NCBI GenBank assembly: GCA_954870475.1
Contig: OX940964.1
Coordinates: forward strand, 9,397,865 to 9,461,864
DNA from: Euphrasia confusa
Lineage: Eukaryota; Streptophyta; Magnoliopsida; Lamiales; Orobanchaceae
DNA length: 64,000 bases
Reading direction: 5' to 3'
Below, piece by piece: positions 42,521 through 54,269 of the stretch. The notes under the pieces are model-generated. The model was not told the origin of the DNA. It saw only the letters and a program-made list of their open reading frames with translations, and made no database searches. Numbering within the stretch: the stretch's first letter is position 1; every line of letters begins with the position of its first letter. Made by a program: the position numbers and the translations under genes.

Positions 42521-44398
42521 TGTTGGAGTTGTGTACTTAATGTCTAGATTTAAGTAACGGTAAACTCCCGATCATAGCATTTAATCTATTTAATTAATAA
42601 ACAATTATTTGCATTTAATTATATGCAAATCATAGTTCTGGATTTTATACGTTGTAGTTAGTATGGTGCTGCATGGGCGCACAGAAGATCATACTATCGG
42701 TTACTCGTATTTAATCGAACAGTTGCTCACGGCCTAGATGGACACGAACTAATCCATTGGTATAGTCGTTGTGTGAGAGAGAAAATAATTTATCTTAATT
42801 ATTTTATCACACTTGTACACTTGGTGTATTGGGCGGATCAATTGAGACTCATCAATTAGGATTGCTCGGCGATAATTGATTTGAGACTCGGAGTATTTTA
42901 TTCTTAATCCCTGAAACAATTGCGGGTGTGTATATTTAATATAAGTGACTTTGATTTACCAAAGGAATTAACCGATTTAATTATTGGGTTAATTACCGGT
43001 TAAGTTGGGTCACTATATTTTATATATGGCATGCCGTGAATTCTTGAAGGAGCAGTGTATCCCGGAAGGGTTGATAATATCCCCGAGATGAGTTCATAAG
43101 GAATTATTGTGTAAACCTCATGAGTGGATTCGTTCCGCACAATAATTAAGGTTGAATGGTACTAGTCTCGGATTCAAGAGATGAATATAATTTATTAAGC
43201 AATAAATAAATTTATTCATGGATATTTAAATCTTAAATACACGGAATAAATAATACTAAGATGGAGAAATATTATTTGATATAATATGGAATAATATTGG
43301 GAGTGCAATTTTATTTATATAGTGGAAAATAAATAAAATTAATATTGATAAGAATTAATAGATTTGGGTTGGACCCAATTTAATTTTCAATATTGAAGCC
43401 CAATATTTATTCTCCTTATGATCCCCTACGTAGCCTATATAAGCACTACATGGTCTTCACTTTTCATTAACCTACGTTACGCCAATCATAAAGTTCTGAG
43501 AGTGAGGAAGATCCATAGGAATCCGATAGATCGTCGCCCACACGACGTTCGGACGAGGTGCAAGGAATACGTAGGAAGATCGCAAGGTCGTCAACCGAAT
43601 TCGTTTCTCCGTACAACGATTCGAGGTAATAATCGAGAACCCCCTTCTATGATTATTTGTGCGTTGAATAATTGTGATGTATACATGAATACGCGATCCG
43701 GGAAAACGACGAACCTCGGGGACGGGGATTCGAGATCCCCGGCGAGGATCGAGGGAGGCGGTCGAACCCTAGGGTTCGGACCGCCCCATCGCGCGACAAC
43801 GGCGTGCCCCGGCTGGACGCCGGGGACACACGATCGACTCCGGTCGATCGCCGGGGTGCCACGGGCTGGTGCCGTGGCGGACCCCAGCCGCCGTCGTCGG
43901 AGGCGCGAAGCCCTCGGCTGGAGCCGAGGGGCGATCGAGCCTGTGAGCTCGATCGCGGGTCGCTGCGGGGATAACCCGCAGCCGCCTCGTGCGCGCTACG
44001 GGGTTTCCCGTAGCGGATGCGCACGCGGCTGACCCCGTGCGAGCAGCGAGTCATCACGACTCGCTGCGGGCTGCTACGAGCAGCCCCGGGGATGCCTCGC
44101 GCATCCCCAGCGATCGTCCGTAGACGATCGCGAACCCCTCGCGGGGGTTCGGCTGGGCACACGGGGCCTTCGGGTCTCGTTGGCGTTCGGTCGGGCCCCG
44201 GGTCGTGAGGTGGTTCGCGTTCGTGGATCCGACTCGTGGGAGAAAATCGGCTGGGGGCGGGCTGCGTGTTCTCGGGCATGTAGTCTCCAAAGGTCGGACT
44301 CCTGCGGATGAGTCGGGGATCCAATCTTCGGTGATCGAGGGTTTTGATCGGGTTATCGGTTCCGCAATTTTGATAGCCCGGGACATCGAATCCCAGCA
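42521..44398 (+). repeat. 5' LTR of element G
   Basis: TGTTGGAGTTG to CCCAGCA. U3 dyad 42660-42695; TATATAA 43436-43442; donor CGAG|GTAATA with GT at 43626-43627; 14-hairpin array 43757-44151. Confidence 0.95.
43757..44151 (+). other. Array of 14 hairpins in the G LTR
   Basis: In order: CGGTC-GAACCC/GGGTTC, CCCCGGC/GCCGGGG, CGATCGAC/GTCGATCG, GCCACGG/CCGTGGC, CCCTCGGC/GCCGAGGG, GCGATCGAGC/GCTCGATCGC, GCTGCGGG/CCCGCAGC, GCTACGGG/CCCGTAGC, CGCACG-type/CCCGTGCG, GCAGCGAGT/ACTCGCTGC, GGGCTGCT/AGCAGCCC, GGGGATG/CATCCCC, GCGATCGT/ACGATCGC, CGAACCCC/GGGGTTCG. Loops are 2-9 nt; almost no unpaired spacer. Confidence 0.88.
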
Positions 44399-44400
44399 AA

Positions 44401-44413
44401 TGGTATCAGAGCG
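44401..44413 (+). other. Primer binding site of element G
   Basis: TGGTATCAGAGCG, 2 nt after the LTR. Confidence 0.92.
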
Positions 44414-45582
44414 TTCGATTTCGTGTTCATGTATATGTTCGATTATTGTTCTACCTTGCAGGATTTCCGGCTATCATGGTTGGATTTAATTAATTGTTTT
44501 TTTTTAATTAATTATCATGATTATTAAACTCTCGGACATGTCGAGATTCGTTTTGTGTGGTTGAATGTTTGTAATAGTAAAAATTCGGGGGTTGACCGAA
44601 TTTAGGATTTATTATTACGCACTTTATTTTCCGGAAAATGTATAGGGTCGATTTCATGTATAGAATCGATACCGGAATTGTAATTTAAATTTTGTAATTT
44701 TAATTACGTTGGTTCGATGTTGAGACGATCGCCGGAAGACGAAGAAGTGACGAGAAGACAAGGGCTTGGGATCGATCACATGGTGGTGATCGACCCATAG
44801 CCTAGCCGGCGGTGGCTAGGCGGCGGCGGCGCTCCTCCCGAGTGGCCGGCCGATCCATCATCGTGGGGATGGCGTGGGATCTCCTAATCCCGTGCTATTC
44901 CTACAAAAATCTACTTTCCCAATTAATTCGGATTTTCCCTATTTGAGTACTTTCCTTTTGGAAACTCTCATGGATTAGGAAAAGAATTAATTTAAATTAA
45001 TTTTATTTTCTATTGATTTATTTCCTTCATGGAAATATTCATAGATTAGAAATTTAATTAATTTAGTACTAAATTTATTTTTCCTATTTGATTATTCCTA
45101 CTCATGGGAATATTCATGGATTAGGAATAAAAATAAATTTGAAAAGTAGTAGTCCTAATTTATTTATTTTATTTCCTTGTTCTATTATAGATATCTTCTA
45201 GAATATTCCAAGTTTTACTTGGATAGATTATTCTAAAGATTTAATAAGAACTAGATAGGAAAATAAATAAATAAAAATATTAATAATATTTAATTTTATT
45301 TTTGATATATTCGATTGACTTAATTTTCGAATTAAGTAACTTTTGGATTAATTGAAAATAAATAGATTTAAATATTAGAAATTAATATTCTCGTCACATG
45401 GAGCATTCAAGAAACGAAGACTGAAGACTAGAAGATGCATATGAAGATAAAGCCATGATAGTCGGAGAAAAATAATTTCTCTAGCATTATTTTTGACTAT
45501 GTGCTGTGTGCTTTATTGCTTTCATGCATGCTTATGTGTTTAATTATGCATTAGATAGCGTATCCCTTTATTATAAAAAGCT

Positions 45583-45610
45583 AAGTGGGAGAGGGGATGG
45601 AAACATTCCC
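45583..45610 (+). other. Leader polypurine-like tract plus GAAA hairpin (G)
   Basis: AAGTGGGAGA, then GGGGATG-GAAA-CATTCCC: compared with E, both strands of the stem have changed and one pair is now G-U. Confidence 0.8.
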
Positions 45611-46028
45611 ATGGTCTCCATTACTGTTCTCTTGGTGACTCTTATGGACTTTTGAAGTTCGTATAGATGTGTCATTGGAGGAGAATTCTTGTAATTCCTC
45701 TTACAAGAAACATTGATCAAGTTTATCAAACAATGCCTAATTTGTCTTTCTGAAACTGACTTCAAGTCGACTCATTCTCACCCCGGGGAGTGGAATGGAG
45801 CCAGAGCCACTTGGTCATGTGGAGGACACAAATTAGAGACTTCCGTGCCATTCTTTGATAGATGGGTCGCTTGTCTGCTCGGCTCCCTCATTCGTGAGAG
45901 ATAGGGTCGCTCGCATGGTGAATCACTGGTTAGAAACTTCGAGTTTCACTTATGATTCTCCACGTCTTGATTTACGAGATTAAATGGATCAAGTAATTGG
46001 GAGTCAATTATAAAAGTCTCTTAGTGAA

Positions 46029-46315
46029 GTAAACGTCCACACCACGTGGCTTGCTGCACTGACGGATTTTGGATTAATTGATGTAGACAGTTGTAAGGAA
46101 TTGTGAAGAATTGTGAAGTTGTCGTAAACGTCCACACCATGTGGCTTGCGGTAATGTAGCAATTCCAAGCGATTTTGGTGCTGAGTAATGGTTTACACTT
46201 AGATACGCCTTGTAGTATTCCTCCCCACGAGGTTCCGCTATAAGCGATGTATGACCAAAGAAAAACTAATTGCTAAATCATTTGGGTGGGTAAACGTCCA
46301 CACCACGTGGCTTGC
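46029..46315 (+). repeat. Three stem-loop repeats in the leader of G
   Basis: 46029-46054, 46124-46149 and 46290-46315: GTAAACGTCCACACCACGTGGCTTGC-type, 26 nt (loop one base shorter; copy 2 has CATG for CACG). Confidence 0.88.
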
Positions 46316-46432
46316 CTTACCTGATGGGATTTTAGATGTGATTAGTAATTTAATGATATTATTTAAGGGAGATAATATCGGATATTAAATTAATTGTTTG
46401 TTTAAATGTGCTTATAGGTTTAGAGAATAGCT

Positions 46433-47172
46433 ATGAACCCACTTTCTATGATACTCAAGGAGCATAAGCTCACTGGCACCAACTATATTGATTGGAAGAG
46501 AAATTTAGACATTGTCCTAACTTCGGAAGAGTACAAGTTTGTACTCCATGAAGTGTGCCCTGCTGAGCCCACGGCTGCCTCAACTGATGAGGAAAAACTA
46601 ACATATCGGAAGTGAACACTGCCTATGATATGATGTTTAACCTCAAGGAGATGTTTGGGGAACAAGATCGTGCGGCAAGGCAAGAAGCCATGAGAGTCCT
46701 TATGTCGACTACTCAGTCTGAAGGAACGCCCGTTGGGGAGCACGTTCTTAAGATGATGAGTTTGTTGAATGAACTTGAGGTCCTAGGAGCTTCTATTGAT
46801 GGTGAGACGCAAGTCGACATCATACTCCAGTCTCTGGCCCCTAGTTTTGAGCAGTTTCGTATGAGCTATAATATGGGTAAACTATCTTATACTCTTGCGC
46901 AACTCCTGACTGAACTAAAGGCGGCAGAGGGGATCTACAAGAAGGGCAAGTCTCAAGCGCTTGTAGCTACCAAGTCCAAAGGCTTTAAGCCTGGTGGAGG
47001 TAGGGGCAAGAAAAGGAAGCAAGCCTGGAAACCCAGTGGTGTCAAGAGGACTGCACCACAAGTGGGGGCTGCAAAGCCAAAGGGTAAGTGCTTCCGATGC
47101 AACAAGATGGGACACTGGAAGTCTGAATGTCCTCTCAGAGGTACGAATCTTTCTTTAGTCGTAAAAACATAG
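46433..47172 (+). pseudogene. Broken Gag of element G
   Basis: The first part (46433-46615) aligns with the Gag N-terminus of F but ends in a stop at TYRK. A second frame (46612-47172) carries the rest: TAYDMMFNLKEMFGEQDRAARQ, GETQVDIILQSLAPSFEQF, a basic stretch and the knuckle CFRCNKMGHWKSEC. Compared with F about 28 residues around the join (the KADQMARCYILASMSN part) are deleted. Protease signatures after 47172 are decayed. Confidence 0.85.
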
Positions 47173-49465
47173 TCAGCGGTGTTATCTACCAGAATTCTGG
47201 TGTGTAGATATGGAACCACTGACGGTATGTGCATTTTTGAATGCAGGGGTTCCAGAAAACCCGGCGACTTAGAGAAGAAGAATTCGAGTCTACATGGGCG
47301 AAGCTGTTGGGGTAGCAGCGGTTGCAGTGGAAGACATTTATCTGTTTTAAGTTTTCATTTCAGTTATTGTTTATGTACCCTTTTTATTTTGAAAAAGAAC
47401 TTCGTTCTGTTTTTCTTTATTAATGGATATTTTATTTCTTTAATCATTGGATGGTTTGGATAAGAAATAATGGTGATATTCATTATGGTACATTAGATAG
47501 CAATATGTGAATGATGAATCCTTAGTCTACCACGATGCAACAAACCGTTATATATAACTTGTTTTACTTATTAGATATTTCTTTATCATTATACTTATGA
47601 AATCTTATACTTAGTAGTATTTTCAAATAAAATTCATATGGTCGAAATTGATTTGATCAATTATAGTTGAAGGAATGGACCTTCCGACCTAAGGATTGAA
47701 TTTGGAGGATAATACGTCTAAGCAAACCTTTCTGGAAAAAGGATAGAATTCAGAAGAGTATTGGAAATGATTAGATATGCAGACATATGTGTATACTAGA
47801 GAGGTATGAGTAATTCTTTCAAAGAATACTCAGTGATGGATTAGAATGCTTGATGTGCCATAAAAGCAAAGTGTTTTGACTTGTCAATGGACACAAAGCT
47901 ATTATGGGGAACCATCAAAGTATATCCATTAGAAGCCTGTGACTCGGTCGCGGAGGCCATCACCTATCTAGATAAACACATAGCATAATCAAAGATTGGG
48001 ATTAATTCCCAAAGAGACGAGCCGTGCACTTACGTGTAGAGATGGTGCGTTGTAAAGAAATAGAAATCTAATAGTAAGAGAACAAGTTGTTCGGAATTAC
48101 CTATGTTCTATGGATATTCCTGGAGACAACAACATATTCAATATGGTTGTAGGATATCCTAGATGAACGAAGTATTGTGTGTTCTATAGTACTATGAACC
48201 AGAGGGACGTCTCGTCCGGTTCATAGAAGAAAAACTATTAGATGAACTGCAATGCCCTAATTGACAAAATACTTTAAAAATGAGGAAAGGGAAAGACTGA
48301 GAACCAGCCTGACCGAGTAGTAGTACACCACTAACTGCACCTAATGTTGTTACTGTTGCACACCGGGACGCCATTGCAGTGGGAGGTTGTTAAGCAACTA
48401 GAGATGTTCATAAGACAGGAGGAGTTTTGAACTCTGGATCCAGTATACATGAAATCGATCCCTAGGTCTGCATAGGATTGGCGAAGAAGGTGTGTTAGAG
48501 ACGTAATGGAAACAAAGGTGGTGTTTCTCGGAGATTTTATGTAGATAACATTTTATCATTGGCAACAATGTAAAAGTGTTGTCAGACATAAAATAGAGGT
48601 TGTCTAAATAAATCGAGATATAAGATTGAGAAGAAGTTAGATCATGTTCTTAAGATCTTATGATCTAGAGATAAGAACATTGTACTTCTCCTAGACATCT
48701 TATATGATTAAGGTTTGTTTTAAACATGCATACTTCTGAGAAAGGTTATTGCCTTTCGAGAACAGAATTCATCTATCTAAGGTATGTGTCTTGAACACAT
48801 GAAGGAGATAGATATAGACAAAGCAGTTCCCTACACTTCGAGTGTAAAGGGCTTTGTAGATGCAATGTTGTAAAACAAGAACCTGATATCAACTATGCGG
48901 TTTGCGTAGTGGGAGGATATCAAAGTAATCTGGATAAGAGATGTTCGAATGCTGCAAGAGTACTTTCATAGTACTGGCTTGAGCAAGACGAAATCTTCTT
49001 AGATTACAAATTCTCAGATCCAAAAATCAGAGAAGGACCAGTGAAAGTCGATATCAGGCTATGTGTTCACTTTTAGAAAGAGGTGGAACCATGAAATGAA
49101 AGAGTGATAAGCAGGATGCTTCTCAGACTCTCTCATGACCGAATGGCAGCCTCAGAGGCAGCGGAAGTTTTGGTTAGGTTCCGGGATAACCTCTTGACTT
49201 GGATATGACTCTTAGTTTACCAAAAGCTATTAGATAGCGGTGCACGGTGAACTAGAAGAGGTCATAAGTCAAAAGTGATGTTAACACATAGAGCAAGTAC
49301 CACCTGATACGAGTCATCGTCAGGGAGACGACGTAGTAGTCACCAAGATAACTTCAGAGTGGCAACCTAGATTGCTCACTCACATAGTACTTCTCGGAAG
49401 TACACTTTAAAGCACGTGATTAGTATGGGAACCGGGAGTTTGGAGGAAATGACTAGACCTTAGTA
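47173..49465 (+). pseudogene. Decayed pol of element G
   Basis: Nucleotide-level remnants of integrase (47640-48200), RT (48480-48900) and RNase H (49060-49400) in the right order but without usable frames. Similar lesions are present in D, so decay predates both insertions. The polypurine tract is at 49466-49477. Confidence 0.8.
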
Positions 49466-49477
49466 CAAGTGGGAGAT

Positions 49478-51355
49478 TGTTGGAGTTGTGTACTTAATGT
49501 CTAGATTTAAGTAACGGTAAACTCCCGATCATAGCATTTAATCTATTTAATTAATAAACAATTATTTGCATTTAATTATATGCAAATCATAGTTCTGGAT
49601 TTTATACGTTGTAGTTAGTATGGTGCTGCATGGGCGCACAGAAGATCATACTATCGGTTACTCGTATTTAATCGAACAGTTGCTCACGGCCTAGATGGAC
49701 ACGAACTAATCCATTGGTATAGTCGTTGTGTGAGAGAGAAAATAATTTATCTTAATTATTTTATCACACTTGTACACTTGGTGTATTGGGCGGATCAATT
49801 GAGACTCATCAATTAGGATTGCTCGGCGATAATTGATTTGAGACTCGGAGTATTTTATTCTTAATCCCTGAAACAATTGCGGGTGTGTATATTTAATATA
49901 AGTGACTTTGATTTACCAAAGGAATTAACCGATTTAATTATTGGGTTAATTACCGGTTAAGTTGGGTCACTATATTTTATATATGGCATGCCGTGAATTC
50001 TTGAAGGAGCAGTGTATCCCGGAAGGGTTGATAATATCCCCGAGATGAGTTCATAAGGAATTATTGTGTAAACCTCATGAGTGGATTCGTTCCGCACAAT
50101 AATTAAGGTTGAATGGTACTAGTCTCGGATTCAAGAGATGAATATAATTTATTAAGCAATAAATAAATTTATTCATGGATATTTAAATCTTAAATACACG
50201 GAATAAATAATACTAAGATGGAGAAATATTATTTGATATAATATGGAATAATATTGGGAGTGCAATTTTATTTATATAGTGGAAAATAAATAAAATTAAT
50301 ATTGATAAGAATTAATAGATTTGGGTTGGACCCAATTTAATTTTCAATATTGAAGCCCAATATTTATTCTCCTTATGATCCCCTACGTAGCCTATATAAG
50401 CACTACATGGTCTTCACTTTTCATTAACCTACGTTACGCCAATCATAAAGTTCTGAGAGTGAGGAAGATCCATAGGAATCCGATAGATCGTCGCCCACAC
50501 GACGTTCGGACGAGGTGCAAGGAATACGTAGGAAGATCGCAAGGTCGTCAACCGAATTCGTTTCTCCGTACAACGATTCGAGGTAATAATCGAGAACCCC
50601 CTTCTATGATTATTTGTGCGTTGAATAATTGTGATGTATACATGAATACGCGGTCCGGGAAAACGACGAACCTCGGGGACGGGGATTCGAGATCCCCGGC
50701 GAGGATCGAGGGAGGCGGTCGAACCCTAGGGTTCGGACCGCCCCATCGCGCGACAACGGCGTGCCTCGGCTGGACGCCGGGGACACACGATCGACTCCGG
50801 TCGATCGCCGGGGTGCCACGGGCTGGTGCCGTGGCGGACCCCAGCCGCCGTCGTCGGAGGCGCGAAGCCCTCGGCTGGAGCCGAGGGGCGATCGAGCCTG
50901 TGAGCTCGATCGCGGGTCGCTGCGGGGATAACCCGCAGCCGCCTCGTGCGCGCTACGGGGTTTCCCGTAGCGGATGCGCACGGGGCTGACCCCGTGCGAG
51001 CAGCGAGTCATCACGACTCGCTGCGGGCTGCTACGAGCAGCCCCGGGGATGCCTCGCGCATCCCCAGCGATCGTCCGTAGACGATCGCGAACCCCTCGCG
51101 GGGGTTCGGCTGGGCACACGGGGCCTTCGGGTCTCGTTGGCGTTCGGTCAGGCCCCGGGTCGTGAGGTGGTTCGCGTTCGTGGATCCGACTCGTGGGAGA
51201 AAATCGGCTGGGGGCGGGCTGCGTGTTCTCGGGCATGTAGTCTCCAAAGGTCGGACTCCTGCGGATGAGTCGGGGATCCAATCTTCGGTGATCGAGGGTT
51301 TTGATCGGGTTATCGGTTCCGCAATTTTGATAGCCCAGGACATTGAATCCCAGCA
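49478..51355 (+). repeat. 3' LTR of element G
   Basis: 1878 bp; same features as the 5' LTR (dyad 49617-49652, TATA 50393-50399). Confidence 0.95.
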
Positions 51356-51360
51356 GGAAG
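51356..51360. repeat. Target site duplication GGAAG, right copy (element G)
   Basis: Matches 42516-42520. Confidence 0.93.
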
Positions 51361-52156
51361 TGCCTACGTAAAGGGGTCAGCCAGGTTATCCGCTGATGCA
51401 ATCTTGGTGACAACCGCATCGCCTCTCCTGACGATGTCTCTAATCAGGTGGTACTTGCGATCTATGTGTTTACTCGCATTGTGGGCTCGTGGTTTCTTTG
51501 CATTAGCCACTGCACCGCTATTGTCACAATAAATTGTGATAGCTCTAGGCATTTTAGGAACCACATCCAAGTCCATAAGGAAGTTCCTGAGCCACACCGA
51601 TTCTTTAGCTGCCTCAGAGGCTGCTACATATTCGGCTTCCATGGTAGAGTCCGAAATGCATTTCTGCTTAACACTCTTCCATGAGACTGCTCCACCCCCC
51701 AATGTGAACACATAGCCTGATGTAGACTTTTGCTGATCCTTATCAGATTGGAAATCCGAGTCTGTGTAACCAATAGGAATCAACTCGGACGCTTTGTAAC
51801 TCAGAACATAATTCCTAGTCCTTCGCAGGTACTTAAGTATGTTCTTTACAGCAGTCCAGTGACCCTGTCCAGGGTTACTCTGATATCTAGCTACCATGCC
51901 CACGGCATAGCAGATATCAGGTCTCGTGCACAACATGGCATACATTAGACTTCCTACTGCCGAAGCATAAGGAACCTTCTTCATGTAATCTATCTCCTTT
52001 TGTGTTTTGGGACACATGTCTTTAGATAGATGAATTCCATGGCAGAAAGGTTGAGCACCTCTCTTGGAATTCTGCATGTTGAAACGAGCCAGAATCGTAT
52101 CAATATATGAAGCCTGGGACAAGCTTAATGTTCTTTTCCGGCGATCCCTTATAACC
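51361..52156 (-). pseudogene. RT C-terminus and RNase H of element F
   Basis: Open minus-strand frame with VIRDRRKRTLSLSQASYIDT, STRP-like CTRPDICYAVGMVARYQSN, then RNase H with GYTDSDFQSDKDQQKSTSGY, SDSTMEAEYVAASEA, IYCDNSGAVA and ADNLADPFT. It is joined on the left to 42430-42520 across G, and was continuous on the right with 58893 before H inserted. The longer frame extending into 52509 is an accident of the adjoining H LTR. Confidence 0.9.
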
Positions 52157-53860
52157 TGTTGGAAATCGACTACCCGGGACATGTCCGTTCGACTACTCGA
52201 ACATCCGGACAAGCCCAGTCGACATCCAGTATCCCTACTGTGCTCACGACGAAGCCCCTGACCCGAATTGCACCCAGCCATCGCACCCGAGGCACGACCG
52301 CGCAAAACGAGAGGCTTCTGGCCTATCTGTCGTCCGACACCAGAAGGTGTCGTCCGACAAGGCTGCCCACCGTCGTCCGACACCAGAAGGTGTCGTCCGA
52401 CATGCCTGTCGGCCGACAGTAAAACTTGTCGTCCGACACCCTTCGCGAACAGCGGCGGGATTCGCCCGTTCTTGCTGTTCCGATGCGATTTTCTCGATCC
52501 GACTGCCATGCCGGAGGTCAGAAACCTCCCAGCAGTCCGAGAACATCACATCCAAGCCACGGAAACCGATCGTACGTTCAAAGTATGATCAACGAATAAC
52601 ATGAGATCGAATAACAATTGCGGAATAAAAGTTCCGATCTCATACCTCTCGGTCGATTGTTGAGACCTTAGATGCTTCTAACGTATGCCTCAGATCCCTT
52701 CTCCAGCCGTTGTGTGGGCAACGATCCGCTGGAGTTCTCCCTTCTGTACTTTCTCTATCAACAGCGTTAATATATCTTTTTCTCTCTGAGAGAAAAATAT
52801 TAGCGCAAACTAATTTAATTTTACAGAGAAAAATTATAATTGCGTTAACGCAATTGTTTTTCTGAGTAAAATGAAATAGCGGCGAATGATAGGGTTTAGG
52901 AGAGTACGGGAGGGGATTATATAGAGTTACGTTAGGGACCTTAGGATAAATTAATTAAGGGCTAAATTGAAATATTAATTAACTTGGAATACGTAAACGC
53001 AATTCCTTAATTAATTGATTTCAATTTTAATTATTATTAACTCCACTATAAAATAATAATTGAATTCCCGAAATTAATTTTAATATTATTTCAACAATAA
53101 TAAATACGCCGAAATTACATATACGACCTTCCCCGTGTTTAAGATATCGAACGTCCACGAATTTATTTAATTACTAATAATTAAATTAATTCGTTTCTTA
53201 TTATCCGAGACTAGTACCACTCATCCTTATTATCATGTGGAACAAATCCACCTGCAGGGTTTACATGATAAACTTTATGAGCTCATCTCGGGGACGTTAT
53301 CAATCCGATAAACGGGACACGGTTTCCTGTCTATAATCTATAGCATGCCGTGTGTACAATTCCGATTCCCAATTTACCGAGTATCTCGACTAATCAATTA
53401 GTCTCACTCATTGGCAAGTTAAAGAACCAAGAATTGGACACACGCACCTATAATTATATAGGGATTAGGAATTCGTATATCCGTAATTCTGAGGTCTAGT
53501 TCGATTACGTCGATTAGTATAAATCGAACGCCGTCCCGTGGTCCTGCTCAATACACCAAGTGTACAAGTGTAACATAATAGTCAAGACCAACTATTACCC
53601 AGTCACACTACGACGTACCGATGGATTGTCCCTGTCCATCTAAGTCGTGAGCTTCTGTTCGATTATATACGAGTAACCGACAGTATGATCTTCCGCGTGT
53701 CTCCTCACGCCATACTGTCTACAACGTATATATCTAGAACTATTGCATTTAAGTACAAGGTAGACAAAAATGCCGACAGTTTGATTAATAGATAATGAAA
53801 AACACAGATAAGGAGTTCCATATTGTCACTAAACTAGACATTTAGAATATAACTCCATCA
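52157..53860 (-). repeat. 3' LTR of element H
   Basis: 1704 bp, TGTTGGAAATCGACTACCCGG to CTCCATCA. TATATAA at 52917-52923 (minus); donor-like GAG|GTATGAG near 52648; U3 dyad 53682-53716. The GC block (52327-52440) is unlike that of F. Confidence 0.92.
52327..52440 (-). repeat. Tandem TGTCGTCCGACA palindromes in the H LTR
   Basis: Five copies of GTCGTCCGAC plus a variant GTCGGCCGAC, partly spaced by ACCAGAAGGT, replace the AAACGGCG-type hairpins that F has at this place. Confidence 0.9.
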
Positions 53861-53882
53861 ATCTCCCACTTATACTAAATCT

Positions 53883-54269
53883 CTAGTTGCCCTCTACCAT
53901 ACATCCGATACCCATCCCCTTCACGTGTCTCTTGAACGCTTCCGCTGGAAGTGCCTTCGTAAAGGGGTCAGCCAGGTTATCCGCTGATGCAATCTTGGTG
54001 ACAACCGCATCGCCTCTCCTGACGATGTCTCTAATCAGGTGGTACTTGCGATCTATGTGTTTACTCGCATTGTGGGCTCGTGGTTCCTTTGCATTAGCCA
54101 CTGCACCGCTATTGTCACAATAAATTGTGATAGCTCTAGGCATTTTAGGAACCACATCCAAGTCCATAAGGAAGTTCCTGAGCCACACCGATTCTTTAGC
54201 TGCCTCAGAGGCTGCTACATATTCGGCTTCCATGGTAGAGTCCGAAATGCATTTCTGCTTAACACTCTT
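53883..54269 (-). pseudogene. RNase H C-terminal part of element H
   Basis: Open from STMEAEYVAASEA through IYCDNSGAVA and DNLADPFTK to the end of Pol at 53883. It is separated from the rest of Pol only by the TAG at 54270-54272. Confidence 0.9.

Larger units (their letters stand above)
43626..46417 (+). other. Predicted leader intron of element G
   Basis: Donor CGAG|GTAATA in the LTR, acceptor TTTAAATGTGCTTATAG|GTTTAG, 15 nt before the gag ATG at 46433. The exon before the donor has no ATG after the likely start of transcription. Confidence 0.6.
44414..46432 (+). other. 5' leader of element G (no gene)
   Basis: GC patch (44710-44900), AT-rich stretch (44930-45400), purine tract plus hairpin (45583-45610), CCCCGGGGAGTGGAATGGAGCC block (around 45781-45802), three stem-loop repeats (46029-46315), acceptor. 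Confidence 0.82.
42521..51355 (+). mobile_element. Copia element G (near-identical LTRs, dead interior)
   Basis: Two LTRs of exactly 1878 bp differing at about six positions by eye, with perfect GGAAG duplications, so G is very recent. Yet its pol is unreadable from the protease on and Gag is broken. It must have moved with proteins from another element. Confidence 0.95.

Noticed and set aside
47173..49465. Novel gene in the open stretches of G
   Set aside because: Positions and phrases align with the decayed integrase, RT and RNase H of D; it is pol debris.
50610..51419. Long Arg/Pro/Ser-rich frames over the GC blocks (also 43653-44399, 40447-41013, 23059-23583, 11810-12346)
   Set aside because: They lie in LTRs across hairpin arrays, appear on both strands in several frames because GC-rich palindromes lack stop codons, and match no family.
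52157..52509. Extension of the F RNase H frame into the H LTR as an extra protein domain
   Set aside because: The frame simply reads through the inserted LTR; the sequence is LTR palindrome translated.
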